Assembly (NCBI GenBank): GCA_025766275.1
Contig: JAFKAC010000134.1
Coordinates: 62,001 to 126,000, forward strand
DNA from: Lactarius indigo
Taxonomy: Eukaryota > Basidiomycota > Agaricomycetes > Russulales > Russulaceae
Length of the DNA stretch: 64,000 bases
Direction of reading: 5' to 3'
Part shown: positions 35,746 through 46,916 of the stretch, in pieces
Numbering within the stretch: position 1 is the first letter of the stretch
Layout: every line of letters starts with the position of its first letter
The notes under the pieces: generated by a model
Databases searched by the model: none
What the model was told of the DNA's origin: nothing
What the model saw: the letters and a program-made list of their open reading frames with translations, nothing else
Translations under genes and position numbers: made by a program

Positions 35746-36358
35746 CGAGGTCAGTGTCACACGTAAGACACAAGAGCACGCACGTCTGGCCTTTCCGGAT
35801 ATCACTGCAGAAGTTCACGCGGGCAGTAGTGGGTCAGGCGAGGAAAGGGGTGTTGAACGGGAGGACGGTGACTTTATCGATATGTCGTTGGAGGAGGCTT
35901 GGGGTGGAGGGCTTCATAAACGCCATCTAAATCAATTGTCTACATCATGATATGAGTCGCCTCAGATCCAAGGGATCCCGGATGAGGAAATGCTAAGTGC
36001 CCTTCGGTGGCGCTCAGCTTGGCTATGCAGTGCAACACGTTCAGTCCCGCTCTTTCCAGAGGACACAGGTCTGGCTGATAACGTATTCAAGTTTGCGTCC
36101 GAGTATCGGCGCACAGCTTCAATTCTTGACCCGGATGGCGTCCGAACTCGCATAGCAAGATCCGTTACTGTGAATGGGTAGATGACACTCTGTTGGCGTA
36201 ACCTGGATGCTTATTTTGTGCACTGTGCCTTATTGCGGATTGCTTCGCATTCCATGGAATGATCTGAAACCAGTGTATTATGCAGTGGACACGTTCCAAA
36301 TACACTTCACGGCACAAATAACTTCGGCTGCACTGGATGTCATAGGGTTGGTCGTTAG
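35746..36358. other. RING gene 3' flank and F-box 4 upstream block
   Basis: 35750..35950 is open in a different frame from the RING gene (includes EEAWGGGLHKRHLNQ, ending at TGA), possibly a lost C-terminus. 36020..36140 is the duplicated F-box upstream block (TGCAACACGTTCAG, GTCTGGCTGATAAC). No independent gene is supported. Confidence 0.4.
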
Positions 36359-36366
36359 TATAGGAG
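36359..36366 (+). promoter_or_regulatory. Weak TATA box, F-box gene 4
   Basis: TATAGGAG at the position of TATAAGAG in sister copies; one base change from the shared box. Confidence 0.45.
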
Positions 36367-36410
36367 CGACTCCTTCGTCCACAGTGCATCAGTTCATTAT
36401 CTGCATTTCA

Positions 36411-38178
36411 ATGGACGCCCACAGGTTTGTCTAAAGCCTTCATTTCCTATATTATTAGGTTAATTCACCGAATTCTCGCCACTGTTCTCCAGCCATTTCT
36501 CAGGTTTGTTTACAAGTTTTGCTGGATCTGTCTTACCCACCGGCTCTCCCAGGTATGTCTAGTGCCTTCGTTTGTCATTTTTTCCTTGCCAATTAACCGA
36601 TCAGCGTTCTCTCGCTCTCCCTACCAAATGGCTCATCGTCTGGTGCCACCCCACGTGCCAGAAAGATTGCCCTAGGTCGCCCCAAGAAACGAAAGAAAGT
36701 ACCTGCTCAAGGTGCGTCCTTTAACACTCCCTTGGCTACTGAAGCAAGTACTGACTTTGTGTGGCACAGGTGGCGGTTACAGACCTGCAAAGGCGATCAT
36801 CGATATGCTCCCAGACAATGTCTTACTCGAGATATTTGTTTTTTATCGGAGCCAATCATCCAACTATCAAGGGACTTACATATTATACCTTGCGTGGAAA
36901 TGGCACTTACTAGTGCACGTATGTCGAAGATGGCGACAGATCGTATTTGAGTCCCCACACCGTCTTAGTCTACAAATTCTCTGCACACACAGAACTCCTA
37001 CCAAGAAGGATCTCGGTATCTGGCCAGCCTTTCCTATCGTTATCAATTATCACCAACCTGAGAGGGGCAAACGACCCTTAGGACAAGGCAACATCATTGC
37101 TGCACTCAAGCACCCCGATCGCGTACGTTATGTCAGCCTCGATATAACAAGTTCCCAGTTAGGCAAGATGACCGCGGTCATGCGGAAGGTGTTTCCGGTG
37201 CTGACAAAACTCCACATTGCCTCGCGCAACAGAAATGCACCGGTCCTTTCCGCAAGATTCTTGGGAGGATCTGCACCACGTTTACGGGCATTCATTTTAT
37301 CTGGCATTCCCTATCCGTCTTTACCAACCCTCCTTTCGTCCACCAATAACCTTGTCAGACTCAATCTTTACAATATACCCCCGACTGGTTACATTTCACC
37401 CAACGTGATGGTTGCGTCTTTGGCTGCATTACCCAGGCTCAGATCCTTGGACATTCGATTTTCATCAGCTACTCCCCGCCCTGATCGAATGCACCTGCCT
37501 CCCATAACGCAGACCGTCCTTCCTGCTCTCATCTTCTTTCGTTTCGACGGTGCTAGCGAGTATCTGGAGGACCTTGTTTCCCGAATCGATGTCCCTAAAC
37601 TGGTCCAAATGGACATACGTTACTTGAATCAACTTGTTGACTTTCAGGTTACTCAACTCTCCAGGTTCATTGATCGCTCAGTCGGCACAAAGTTAAACCC
37701 ATTCGCGCACGCGCGTGTTGACTTCTACAGTACCAGAGTGAACTTCGCATGTAGTCGTACGCGTCAAAATATACCCTTTATTCTGAATGGCATCGAATGC
37801 GAAGGGATCGATTGGCAAGTTTCCCACATGGCCCACGTGCTCAGCCAAGTTTCTGCTCTGCACTCCAATGTAGCCCATTTAGAGCTCACAGCAGAGCTCG
37901 GGGAAGACCGTCATTTAGAGGGTACGGACGACGTCGAATGGCTGTATCTCCTCCGCCAATTCTCCTCCGTACGGATATTGGATGTATCTCGAAAGCTTGC
38001 AAGGCACATTGCGCTCGCATTGGAAGACAGCACGGCGGAGATGGCCACCGAAGTGCTGCCATCCCTTGACTCGATTTGCCTAGAGGGCCAGCCGACGTCA
38101 TCTATTGAGAAGTTCGTCACTGCCCGCCAGCTCTTTGGTCGTCCTGTCGCTGTCATCAACACAGACATGGAGCTTTAG
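36411..38178 (+). CDS. F-box protein 4 with a predicted nuclear localisation signal
   Basis: Exons 36411..36424, 36493..36552, 36605..36711, 36770..38178; 1590 nt, giving 529 residues, phases exact. Begins MDAHSHFSGLFTSFAGSVLP. The linker exon encodes ALGRPKKRKKVPAQ, a close match to a classical monopartite nuclear localisation signal. F-box: MLPDNVLLEIFVFYR, with W..LVHVCRRWRQIVFESPHRL. The C-terminal region is LRR-like. Near the end one extra C in GAGCTTTAGTAGAAGAC (compare GAGTTTAGTAGAAGAC in F-box 3) shifts the frame and creates a stop about ten residues early. The loss is small and the protein is probably functional. Likely an SCF substrate receptor that may act in the nucleus. Confidence 0.82.
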
Positions 38179-38924
38179 TAGAAGACTCGAGTTCTATGTC
38201 AGCAAATAAGAGAATGTCCTATTCTGGTTGAGTACTCTTTGGCCTTGTGTTTTACGATCCAGCTGTTCTAAACACCCCTCTTCTACATTTAGGAAACGAC
38301 CATACACGCAGAAGAATATGACTATATACCGTTTTAGACTACATTCTCACCGTGACAATGCATACACCTACTCTGGACCACACGAGTGATGGCACAGCGC
38401 AACCGAGTCTACACCTGAATGTTTGGCAAGCGTAAGCAATAAACATAATACGACATATATGATACCAAAAAGTGGAGAACAAGGTGCTAACAATGTCCAA
38501 GTCGCGTTATTGCCTACTGCGATTGGAAGCGGAATACAAGCCAATGCGCAGCGCCACCGCGTGGGGACATCGAGTTAAACTGAGTTGAACATGTAAGGAA
38601 ATAACGAGAGAATACAATGTCAGACGAATAGCTCGGTGCTCGGCTATGGAGGCAGACCCTTCTTTCGCATTGTGACATCGGCCTTCATATGCACCTGTTC
38701 ACCCCGTTCCCCTCTCGCAGCCTCTCCCTGTATCTCATTATGCGTATGGGTCAGTCACCGTATTAGGCGGTATGTGTATGTCAATGGGGCGGAGCATGCG
38801 ACGCTCACACGACAGACGGCTACAAACGTGAAGACGAAGCAATTGTTCGATGGATCCAAAGATCGGCCAATGGGTGGTGGTGTTAGGGCTTCGTCGCCAA
38901 CTCGGAATCATGAACATGAAGAAT
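38179..38924. other. F-box 4 3' flank
   Basis: Contains the conserved F-box 3' block: AACGACCATACACGCAGAAG, CTATATACCGTTTTAG, and CTACACCTGAATGTTTGGCA at about 38412. No gene is recognised. Confidence 0.45.
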
Positions 38925-39560
38925 CCGGAACCTCAAGTGGTGGGAACGCCGGTGGAAATCGCTAGTGAATGGCAGTCTGTATCGCAAGGGTGCAATGGGG
39001 CGTGAGAGGAGGAAACGAGAGAATACAGTATCAGACACGGATAGATAGACAGTCACAGTCATAAAGATAGACTTGAGGACTTCGGCGCTTCGACCTTCGA
39101 ACGTACCTGTTCACCTCGCGCCCTGATGTCCCTTCATACCACGCAACCTCTCTCCGTATCTCGCGACGCGAATGGGTCAGTCACTGCATCAGGCGTCATG
39201 TGTACACCAGTGGGGCGAGATGTGCGAGGTCCTTCATTCAATGTTTACAAGACAGACGGCCACAGACACGAAGACGAAGTAGTTGCCTGGCGGATTCAAA
39301 AATCAGTAAATAGGTTGCGAGTTTTACGGCTTCACAGCCGAATTATCGCGATTCTCGAAGCCTCGGAGTACGAAGAATCCGGAATCACTTGTTGGTGAAC
39401 CTGGAATGGCGGTGGGACCGAAAGCTGAGCAAGCTGTTCATCGATGACCAGCCATTCCACCCACGCCCAGATGACAAAAAAAACAAAATGTTTTCTTTCG
39501 GTTTTTGGTGATCACGTGTTTCCATCAATAACCCTTATCGAATTTATTTATTTCCCCGCA
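38925..39560 (-). pseudogene. 5' fragment of the coiled-coil gene
   Basis: 38930..38980 (GGGAACGCCGGTGGAAATCGC) matches 29262 onward, and 39400..39545 (GGCGGTGGGACCG, TGACCAGCCATTCCACCCACG, ATCACGTG, TTATCG) matches 29325..29465, the N-terminal codons and promoter of the coiled-coil gene. The start codon region survives but the rest of the gene is absent. Confidence 0.55.
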
Positions 39561-39617
39561 ATCAGCCAAGATCTGGACCGCTACGACCCTCGTTAGTCAC
39601 CCCCTTGGTCGCCCCTC

Positions 39618-40423
39618 ATGCTACCCTTCACTTTTAACAGTACAGATACGGACCAAGAAGAAGAGGTTATTATTAATACTGTTATGTTGTGTGCCATCGC
39701 CATCGTATCCATTTTTGGGGCTCGCGAAGCACGGAATGAGGAACGCCGACGCCGCCGGCGCACTCTCCACCCGGGAGAGTTGCACCCAAATCCTCGTGTT
39801 GGAACACCCCGACAACAGCCCCAGGAAAGCCAGGAAGACCGCGGGGGTAGCAATGACTCTAGCGAAGAGGACGACTCCATGTCCACCACCGAGGTATCAA
39901 CATCGGACGAAGATTTTAGTCTCGACGACGACGACGACGACGACGAGCCTCCTCCGGTGAAGAAGCGGGGTGCGCCTGCATCCACCAAGACAACGACGCA
40001 GCCTTTTGAGGCGGGCGAGTCCGTCTCGGGCGTTAAAATTGCAAACGGTCCGCTACCACTACCGAAGAAGGCCTCGACCCCAGCTGTGAAGAGTGACAGT
40101 GAAGATTCAGGGGAAGACCTCATACGAGCGGTACCAGCACAGGGAAAAGGCAAGGCCGCACAAGGGGGCAAGCGCAAGTCGTAAGCGCTGCCTCTATTCC
40201 ATTCCTTTATAACTGCCCTGTTTTCCGATCCGATTTTAACGGTTGCGTTTTTTTTTTTTCGCTCGTACTTAGTCTAGACAATGACGATGAGGAGAGCGAT
40301 GCGTACATCAGGCCTATAAAGAAAGGCAAGACGACCGCACGGGCCACGATGACGGAGTCCCCCGAGAAGAATTCGGCGGGGGTCAAGCTAGCGTTAAAAA
40401 CTACTACCGTCCGCAAGTTGTGA
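39618..40423 (+). CDS. Acidic, lysine-rich protein of unknown function, copy A
   Basis: Two exons, 39618..40180 and 40273..40423; 714 nt, giving 237 residues; intron GTAAGC...TTAG in phase. The protein has an N-terminal hydrophobic run (VMLCAIAIVSIFG), an Arg-rich patch, a Ser/Asp/Glu-rich middle with eight Asp in a row, and EDSGEDLIRAVP followed by LDNDDEESDAYIRPIKK. It looks like a nuclear or nucleic-acid-associated disordered protein, or the tail of a larger one. Comparison with copy B suggests more sequence once followed: a SGSTKPPPKKAHAK-like stretch exists downstream in copy A, but a deletion at about 40418 brings in a stop. So copy A may itself be truncated. The family is not recognised. 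Confidence 0.5.
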
Positions 40424-41597
40424 ACCACTAAGCAACCATCGAAGAATGCCCACGCAAACGCTCCGGAGAGTAGCGACGACGAATTCCTAATGGGTGAGCT
40501 CGACTTGGCGCCAGCTGCGCCTCGCATTGCGACAAATGCAGCATATATCGAGCTATTGGACAATTTTTTTTGCTAGCACCCCTTTCTTGCGTCTGAGCGG
40601 AGACGATGCATCATACAGTTCGCTCTTTTAGTTTGCTTCAAGACAGTACCTGTCCGAAGTGTGTCAGAGCACACGCGAGTATATCACAACCGGCTCATGG
40701 TCTTGATGTTGCTAACAATCAAGCTCTGGTAACGGTAGATGAGCGTCAGTGGTGTTCCCAGATAAGAAACAAACAGGCCCCGTAAGCCTCCACGTCGCCC
40801 TTGAACCTCGTGGCTGTGCAATCTCCACAGACCCAGAGCTATTTGTGCGTGTCAAAACTACCGTGAGAAGTTAGCTGCGGTCACGGACCTCTTTTGCGAC
40901 TGACGTATTAGACGCCCGTCATGAGAAGTGATAAATAATAACACCGCCGTCCCTAACATAAACACCAACGCAGCAAGACTTTCTAAATCGAAATAATTGG
41001 TGGGCTACCCAGTGTCAGGAATCCATTGAGGGAAAAGAGCTGAGGGATCTACGTGCCTAGGATATACGGGCATCCCAACGATGGCGCAAACACAACGCAC
41101 GACTTTTGGCCTCCACTCAGGATGCCGATGCTCAGTCCCGTCATACCGGTTGATTTGGAAGTTGCCCATATGCTGGCGACATTCTTTTTCCGTCTTTCCT
41201 GGGAATTTGTACGCGAGGAATTGGAAAGAGTTGGTCGTGGCGTGGGAACCAGCGTCTCCACATGGTGCTGCGCGACATAGCCAATGGATGGACAGGCATG
41301 TGCTCGAAGCTACACGGGCGGGAGCGAGTAACACAGGGCTAAGAGACGTAGGGGAATAAGAGGAGAGGGGAGGACGCGAGCCGCATCGCCCAGTCGCACG
41401 ACGGGAAAACGCTCTACATCAGACATTCTTCGGTCGAGCGATAACAGCAACCAAACAAACGCCGTGTCGTCAAAGGAAGTGTTTTTATAACGTAAATGGT
41501 TAGTACCTTCCTTGGACTCACTGATGGCCTTCAAGCTTTAAGACCGGAGCTGAACCCTCTCTTGTATAGGACTATCCAACTTCTTCAGTGCACATTC
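40424..41597. other. Degenerate block shared with 50450-51400
   Basis: 40424..40560 is the out-of-frame tail of the acidic gene. On minus, 40790..40690 is open as GLRGLFVSYLGTPLTLIYRY...KTMSRL then a stop; the counterpart near 50590..50500 reads SSLPGTSLRLIYRHQNLM. 41050..41280 and 50850..51060 are also alike. This looks like the relic of one or more minus-strand genes. I cannot name them. Confidence 0.4.
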
Positions 41598-41662
41598 GAT
41601 ATCCGCCCTTCCCGCTAGTTTCTTGAGGAGATCTCAAAAAACTAGTGGGAAGGTCGGATATT
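41598..41662. repeat. Conserved 65-nt hairpin, copy A
   Basis: Arms of about 30 nt: ATATCCGCCCTTCCCGCTAG then TTTCTTGAG pairs with CTCAAAAAACTAGTGGGAAG then GTCGGATAT across a four-base GAGA loop region. About 26 Watson-Crick pairs, one G-T wobble and three mismatches. A second copy with different bases but a kept stem lies at 51402..51465. It could be a small MITE-like element or a small-RNA precursor. Confidence 0.55.
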
Positions 41663-42310
41663 GCTGTTCCTGACGAAATAAGAGAGCGATGGAGTGTTGA
41701 TATTTTGCAGATTTAACTTTGTTCGACATTGTTGCATCTCCTTCGTCACGGTGGAGAATACTCAGCCACAATTTTCCACCATATCCTTCGTTGCGATATC
41801 TGAGCACGCACCTCAAGGGAGTTGGGGGAGACTTGAATGCGCCAAAATTTGTTGACGAGCACATCGTCCTAGTTCGCCAGGACATACCTCGCTGCCTGGA
41901 AAATATGGGCATTACAAGGGCCGACAAAGATGAACATATATGCATGCTGAGTTATGTCTTAAGCGGAGTCATAGCTTTGCGGTTCCTTGACGAGCCAGTC
42001 GTCCAGAAAGCCATTCCCGGTCTTTTTCCCGTACTCGCCCAACGAAGCACCAAGGGCCGATCTGAACTGCCACGACGTGGTGCTGGTGATGGAAGGTTTG
42101 TTAAAGAGTAAATCGAGGGGGAATACCTCGGTTTTCTTGGCTAGCAAAATTCGCGCCGCCTGATTTGCCTCGTGGACGATACGAGAGATAGCCGCGACAT
42201 GATGGCCGATAAATGCAGATTACATTCGAAACCATTCAGCGATGACTGCCACGGAAGTAACCGAGATCCGGTACGAAATGCCGGGTGAGGACGTGGTTGA
42301 GACCAACATG
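41663..42310. other. Duplicated block, gene relic on minus
   Basis: Shared with 51466..52110. On minus, 42183..41959 reads as one frame (ISRIVHEANQAARILLAKK, then EVFPLDLLFNKPS) ending in a stop; the 52 kb copy is broken. Probably a pseudogene exon from an unidentified gene. Confidence 0.35.
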
Positions 42311-42316
42311 CGACGC

Positions 42317-42604
42317 ATATTGCCGTTGGGCCGGAGACGGCGGAGCGCTCTTATATGCAGGTGATTGCGAGAACCTGAACGACGTCATCACAGTCCTACC
42401 ACCTCCACTTACGTCTGAAGCCGCAGCGGAACCCACACAGCTGCAGCGTTGCCCTTCTCGCGGCCCTGTTGAGCACGTATCGGTTCTGCATCCACGGTGG
42501 CATAAGGTGGCGACGAGGATCGTGTCGAGGGTGGCTGCGGCTGTGGGAACTCGGGTACGTTCGGTGGCAGCGTGAACGTGAATTCACTGGGTCCAAATAC
42601 TGGG
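42317..42604 (-). pseudogene. Exon 4 fragment of the coiled-coil gene
   Basis: Colinear with about 26605..26895: minus reads ASDVSGGGRTVMTSFRFSQ against ASDVSGDGRVVMTSFKFPQ in the source, and SAPPSPAQRQ in both. Frameshifts and missing flanks make it non-functional. Confidence 0.75.
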
Positions 42605-43044
42605 TCTTTCTCTTTCGAAGCTAGAAACCATGAAGCTGAAACAGAGGGGTTGTCTTTTGGATGCGTTTTTGAGCCATAAGAAAATGGAAATGGGGAATAA
42701 TCCTTACCGCCAGCCTTAGGCTTTTGGGAGGAGACGACGGCGAGGTTGAATTATTGTCCATAGCCTCCAGAAGTAGCCCGTCCAGCGACATTGTTGAGCT
42801 TTGACTGCGTAAGGGAGAGGGAGAGGGGGACGAGAACCGGTCGTGGTATTCGAGACGACAGCCGCATGAGCGAGGTCGTTGTGTGAGGTAAGCAAGGTGG
42901 GGGCGATGATTCATTTTTTCGGGGATGCTGAACGAAGGAGGGAAGTTTGAGCGCAAAAGTGAGACCCAGAACTCGGGAATCTGCAGGTGGTGAATGTATG
43001 ACAGGTATATACCTCGACGGGATGGCAGGTACCGCGCCGCTGCG

Positions 43045-43215
43045 GACTAGTTTGGCGAGAGGGAACATGAAAAACCTGGAACTTCAAGTGGTCGGAACAC
43101 TGATGGAAATCGCTGGTGAATGGTACAAGAGAGCAAAGGCTCGTTGGCGAGCCTGAATAGCGGTGGAATCGAACGGCGAGCAAACTGTTCGTGATGATGA
43201 GGGCTCAGCAGCTCT
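43045..43215 (-). pseudogene. 5' fragment of the coiled-coil gene
   Basis: GGAACACTGATGGAAATCGC and GGTGAATGGTACAAGAGAGC, then AGCGGTGGAATCGAACGGCG, follow the order of 29262..29345 in the source gene. Degenerate. The stretch 42605..43044 is shared in part with 46917..47110 (CATGAAGCTGAAACAGAGGG) and is unidentified. Confidence 0.5.
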
Positions 43216-43684
43216 GCCCAGCGCATCAAATTTAACCCCTTGTCAAAAATACTTGATTTCCATATCGTCCGCACACAGCCTGTCAGACATCCTGGTTCTT
43301 CCCACAGTCATCATAATTGCTCGGGGTTTCACTTACACGGTCGTATGCAGTACAACATGCTCAGCCACGCCTTGGTTATATGAGAGGTCTGGCTGACAAC
43401 ACAAGTCCACATCTCGGAGTACAGTCTTAAATCATGACCTGACGTCGCGCTAGCAAAGAGCTGTGGTTTGCGAATGAGTTGCTTGACATCCTGTCACATG
43501 ACCTAGTAATTTTTTGCTTTTTCTTGTCCAGGTGCAACGTGCCTTCATATTCCTAGAATGGTTTCTATCACCGAAATGGTGTACTGTATTACCTACGAGC
43601 AATCCTGTATCGTTCCAATCAAATCCCTAATGGCAGTGTTGGCACAGTTGAATTGGTTGGGGCTTGGGGCGCGTACTGTGACAG

Positions 43685-43690
43685 TATAAG
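43685..43690 (+). promoter_or_regulatory. TATA box, F-box gene 5
   Basis: TATAAG followed by AGCAACTCCTTCGTCTACAG, the shared F-box core promoter, 50 bp before the start codon. Confidence 0.6.
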
Positions 43691-43734
43691 AGCAACTCCT
43701 TCGTCTACAGAGTCTAGTTCGTTATCCTTTGTCA

Positions 43735-45535
43735 ATGGACACCCAGAGGTTCGTCAGAACCTTCAATTACCGCATCGCTAGTTTAATTGACCAATTCTCG
43801 CCGTTACTCTCCAATCAGCCATTCTTCACTTTCCTCTCCGAGTTTTACCGAACCTTTTCTATCGACCGGCTCTCCCAAGTGTGTACTACCTCCACTTGCC
43901 CAACCAGTTGACTGAGCGCTCACTGCTAATATTCGATCAGCGTTCGCCCATTCTCCCCATTGACTCTGGCACTGAGGGATCCATCCTCTGTTGCCACCTT
44001 ACATATCAGTAGGATTACTCAAGGCCGCCGTAGTAAAAGAAAGGGTGCGCACTTCAGCACCCTCATGACCGCTCCAGTAAATACTAACTTTGTATGACAC
44101 AGGTGGCAGTTACAGACCTGCTACGACAATCAGCATGCTTCCGGACAATGTCTTACTCGAGATATTTGATTTTTATCGATGCCAATCATATACATATCAA
44201 GACAATTTCCCATACTGGCCATGGCACCCACTAGTGCACGTATGTCGAAAATGGCGGCATATCATATTTGAGTCCCCACACCGTCTTGATCTCCAAATCC
44301 TCTGCACACACAGAACCCCTGCCAAAAAAAATCTCAGTATCTGGCCAGCCTTTCCTATCGTTATTAGTTATCGCCCACCCACGAGAAGCAAAAGGCCATT
44401 AGGGCAGGGCAATGTCATTGCTGCACTCAAGCACCCTGATCGTGTATGTTATGTCAACCTCGACATTACTGGCTCCCAATTAGGCAAGATGGCCACCACA
44501 GTAATGCGGAAGCCGTTTCCAGTGCTGACACAACTCCATATTGTCTCGAACGATGGAAATGCACCTGTCATTCCCACCAAATTCTTGGGGGGCTCTGCAC
44601 CATGTTTACAGGGAATCACCCTATCTGGTGTTTCCTATCCGACTTTACCAACCCTTCTATTATCCACCAGCAACCTTGTCACTCTCAATCTGTTTAATAT
44701 ACCGCCGACTGGTTACATTTCACCCAAGGTGATGGCTGTGTCTTTGGCCGCGTTGCCCAAGCTCATATCCTTGTACATTGTATTCCAATCGACTACTTCC
44801 CGCCCCGATCGAATGCATCCACCTCCCATAACACGACCCGTCCTTCCTGCTCTCACCACCTTCGGTTTCAAGGGCGCTAGCGAGTATCTGGAGGACTTTG
44901 TTTCCCGGATCGATGGCCCTCAACTGGACCAGATCTTCACAGTTTACTTGAATCAGCTTGTTGATCTTCAGGTCACTCAACTTTCCAGGTTCATTGATCG
45001 CTCAATTGGCCCCAAGTTCAACCTGTTCAGACACGCGCATGTTGACTTCTACAGTACCGAAGTCGCCTTTTTCGTGTATAGCCCCACAAGTCCTGATCGT
45101 CGCCTTACTTGGAATAGCATCTTCTGTGAAGGGCTCGATTGGCAAGTTTCCCACATGGCCCACATGCTCAGTCAAGTTTCCGCCGCACTCTCCAATGTGG
45201 TCCATCTAAAGCTCGTGGCCAAGCTCGAGGAAGGTCGTCAATTAGAGGGTACGGACAATGTCGAATGGCTGCACCTCCTCCGCCAATTCTCCGCTGTGCA
45301 GACGCTGCATGTATCTCAGAAGCTCGCAGGGCACGTTGCTCTTGCACTGGAAGACATCTCGACAGAGATGGTTCCTGAACTCTGGCCATTCCTTGATTTG
45401 ATTTGTATCGAGGGCCAGCCACCATCATCCATCGAGAAGTTTGTCGTTGCCCGCCGGCTCTCTGGTCGCCCTGTTACTGTCATTGACACGGAAAAGGAGT
45501 TCAATAAAAGACTCGAATCCTTTGTCAGCAAATAA
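43735..45535 (+). CDS. F-box protein 5, four exons
   Basis: Exons 43735..43748, 43819..43878, 43941..44044, 44103..45535; 1611 nt, giving 536 residues, all in phase. Starts MDTQSHSSLSSPSFTEPFLS. The linker ends with a basic cluster (GRRSKRKG), where copy 4 has PKKRKK. F-box MLPDNVLLEIFDFYR; then W.PLVHVCRKWRHIIFESPHRL; LRR-like body with TGYISPKVMAVSLAALPKL. Complete to the usual C-terminal FNKRLESFVSK. It appears intact. Upstream lie pieces of the coiled-coil gene, which shows that this copy moved together with them. Confidence 0.85.
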
Positions 45536-46233
45536 GAGTATGTCCAATACCGGTTGCGTACTCTATGGCCTCGTGTTTTAGGATCTGACAGTTCTATGTC
45601 ACGTTTAGGACAACCATGGACGCTAGCGAATGTATATATATAATACTTTAGACCACACTTTTATGAGTCGTCGAACCCAGCAGTGCACATGTTATGATTG
45701 TTCTAGTCCCGTTGGTTTCCAATGACCGGCATTGACTGCACAGCACAATCAGGTCGTACACCTGAACGTTCGACAAGCAGAGGGAAAACTACAACACCAT
45801 CCACGCAACACCAAAAATGGAGAGCCTGAGAGGTGGTAACTTTGGTGGTAACAGACTCAGATTCATGGTTGAGGTGTCATTCGTCTACACTCAGTCGCGT
45901 TATGGCTGGTGTGATTGGATGTGGGATATGGACCTGCACCTGGTGTGTCATCGACTCAAACTGAGCCGAACACGTGAGAGAAGGAAACGAGATAATATAG
46001 TGCCGGACCCAGATAGATCGACACTCACACTCACGGAGATAGACTTTTCCTTCACACCACGACTATTACGACCACTTGTACCCTCACGTCCCTTGATCTC
46101 TCGAAAGCTCTCCATATCTCATGATGCGAAAAGATCGGTCACCGTTAGGCGGCATGTATACATCAGCGGGGCGAGGTACGATAATAGGTCCTCCATTCAA
46201 CATTTACGAGACAGACCGCAACAGACACGAAGA
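45536..46233. other. F-box 5 3' flank
   Basis: Holds the conserved F-box 3' block (CACGTTTAGGACAACCATGG, GCGAATGTATATATATAATA at 45625) and the distal CTACACC...AACGTTCGACAAGC-type word at about 45755. No gene is seen. Confidence 0.45.
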
Positions 46234-46916
46234 TGAGCCTACCACGTGTGAGAAATGGCGGGGACATGCAGGCCATCGAGTGACAGGCGGGATGCATGGC
46301 GAGCCGAGGTGGCTTCGCACAGCGCAGCGGGTTCGTTGTACCTCACCCTCGCGAGGCTCGCGTTGTTACTGTGGCCATTGCTGCTGCCATTGCCGTTCGC
46401 AAGCGCCTTGAATAGGCCCGCGGGGACGGTTTTCGTCGGCACGGAGTGCTTAAAGTCGAGAGGAAGTGGTGTGCGATGCACCTTCATCGATAACGGGATT
46501 AACAGCTCGTGCTCATCGTCTACACGATGTCCCCATCTCCATCTTTGTCCACGTCACCGTTCCGATTTCCATTACTGACAGGGCTCTCCGCTTGCAACGC
46601 TGCCTCCTTGATCGTACCAATGCCACTTAAGCTTTGTAACGTGGACGGATGCGCACCCGCGTTTAGTGCACCTTGCCTTTGGGCAGGAGATGGCAACGCG
46701 CTCTCATGTGCGGGTAACTCTTGCGGGAACTTGAACGACGTCATCGCGACCACCGTCTCCGCTTACATCCGAGCCTGCAACGGAACCCATCGGGCTGCAG
46801 CGTTGGCGCTTCCCGCAGCCTTGTTGGGCCCGTATCGATTCTGCACCCACGGTGGCATGAAGCGGCGGCGAGGGTCGTGGGGGGGGGGGGGTCGAGGTGG
46901 CTGTGGCTGTGGGAAC
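46234..46916 (-). pseudogene. Exon 4 fragment of the coiled-coil gene, second copy
   Basis: Colinear with about 26138..26856. Minus reads LPLDFKHSVPTKTVPAGLFK and ALANGNGSSNGHSNNAS, nearly as in the source, plus SAPPSPAQRQ-like and IRAQQG-like pieces. Frameshifts, a G run at about 46880, and missing ends show it is not functional. 46917..47300 is unidentified and partly shared with 42605..42960. Confidence 0.8.

Larger units (their letters stand above)
36200..42310. repeat. Segmental duplication, unit A
   Basis: Order: F-box 4, 5' fragment of the coiled-coil gene, acidic-protein gene A, remnant block with hairpin, block ending near CATTCAGCGATGACTGCCAC. The same order recurs at 47500..52120 with F-box 6 and acidic gene B. 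The edges are approximate because I could compare them only by eye. Confidence 0.65.
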
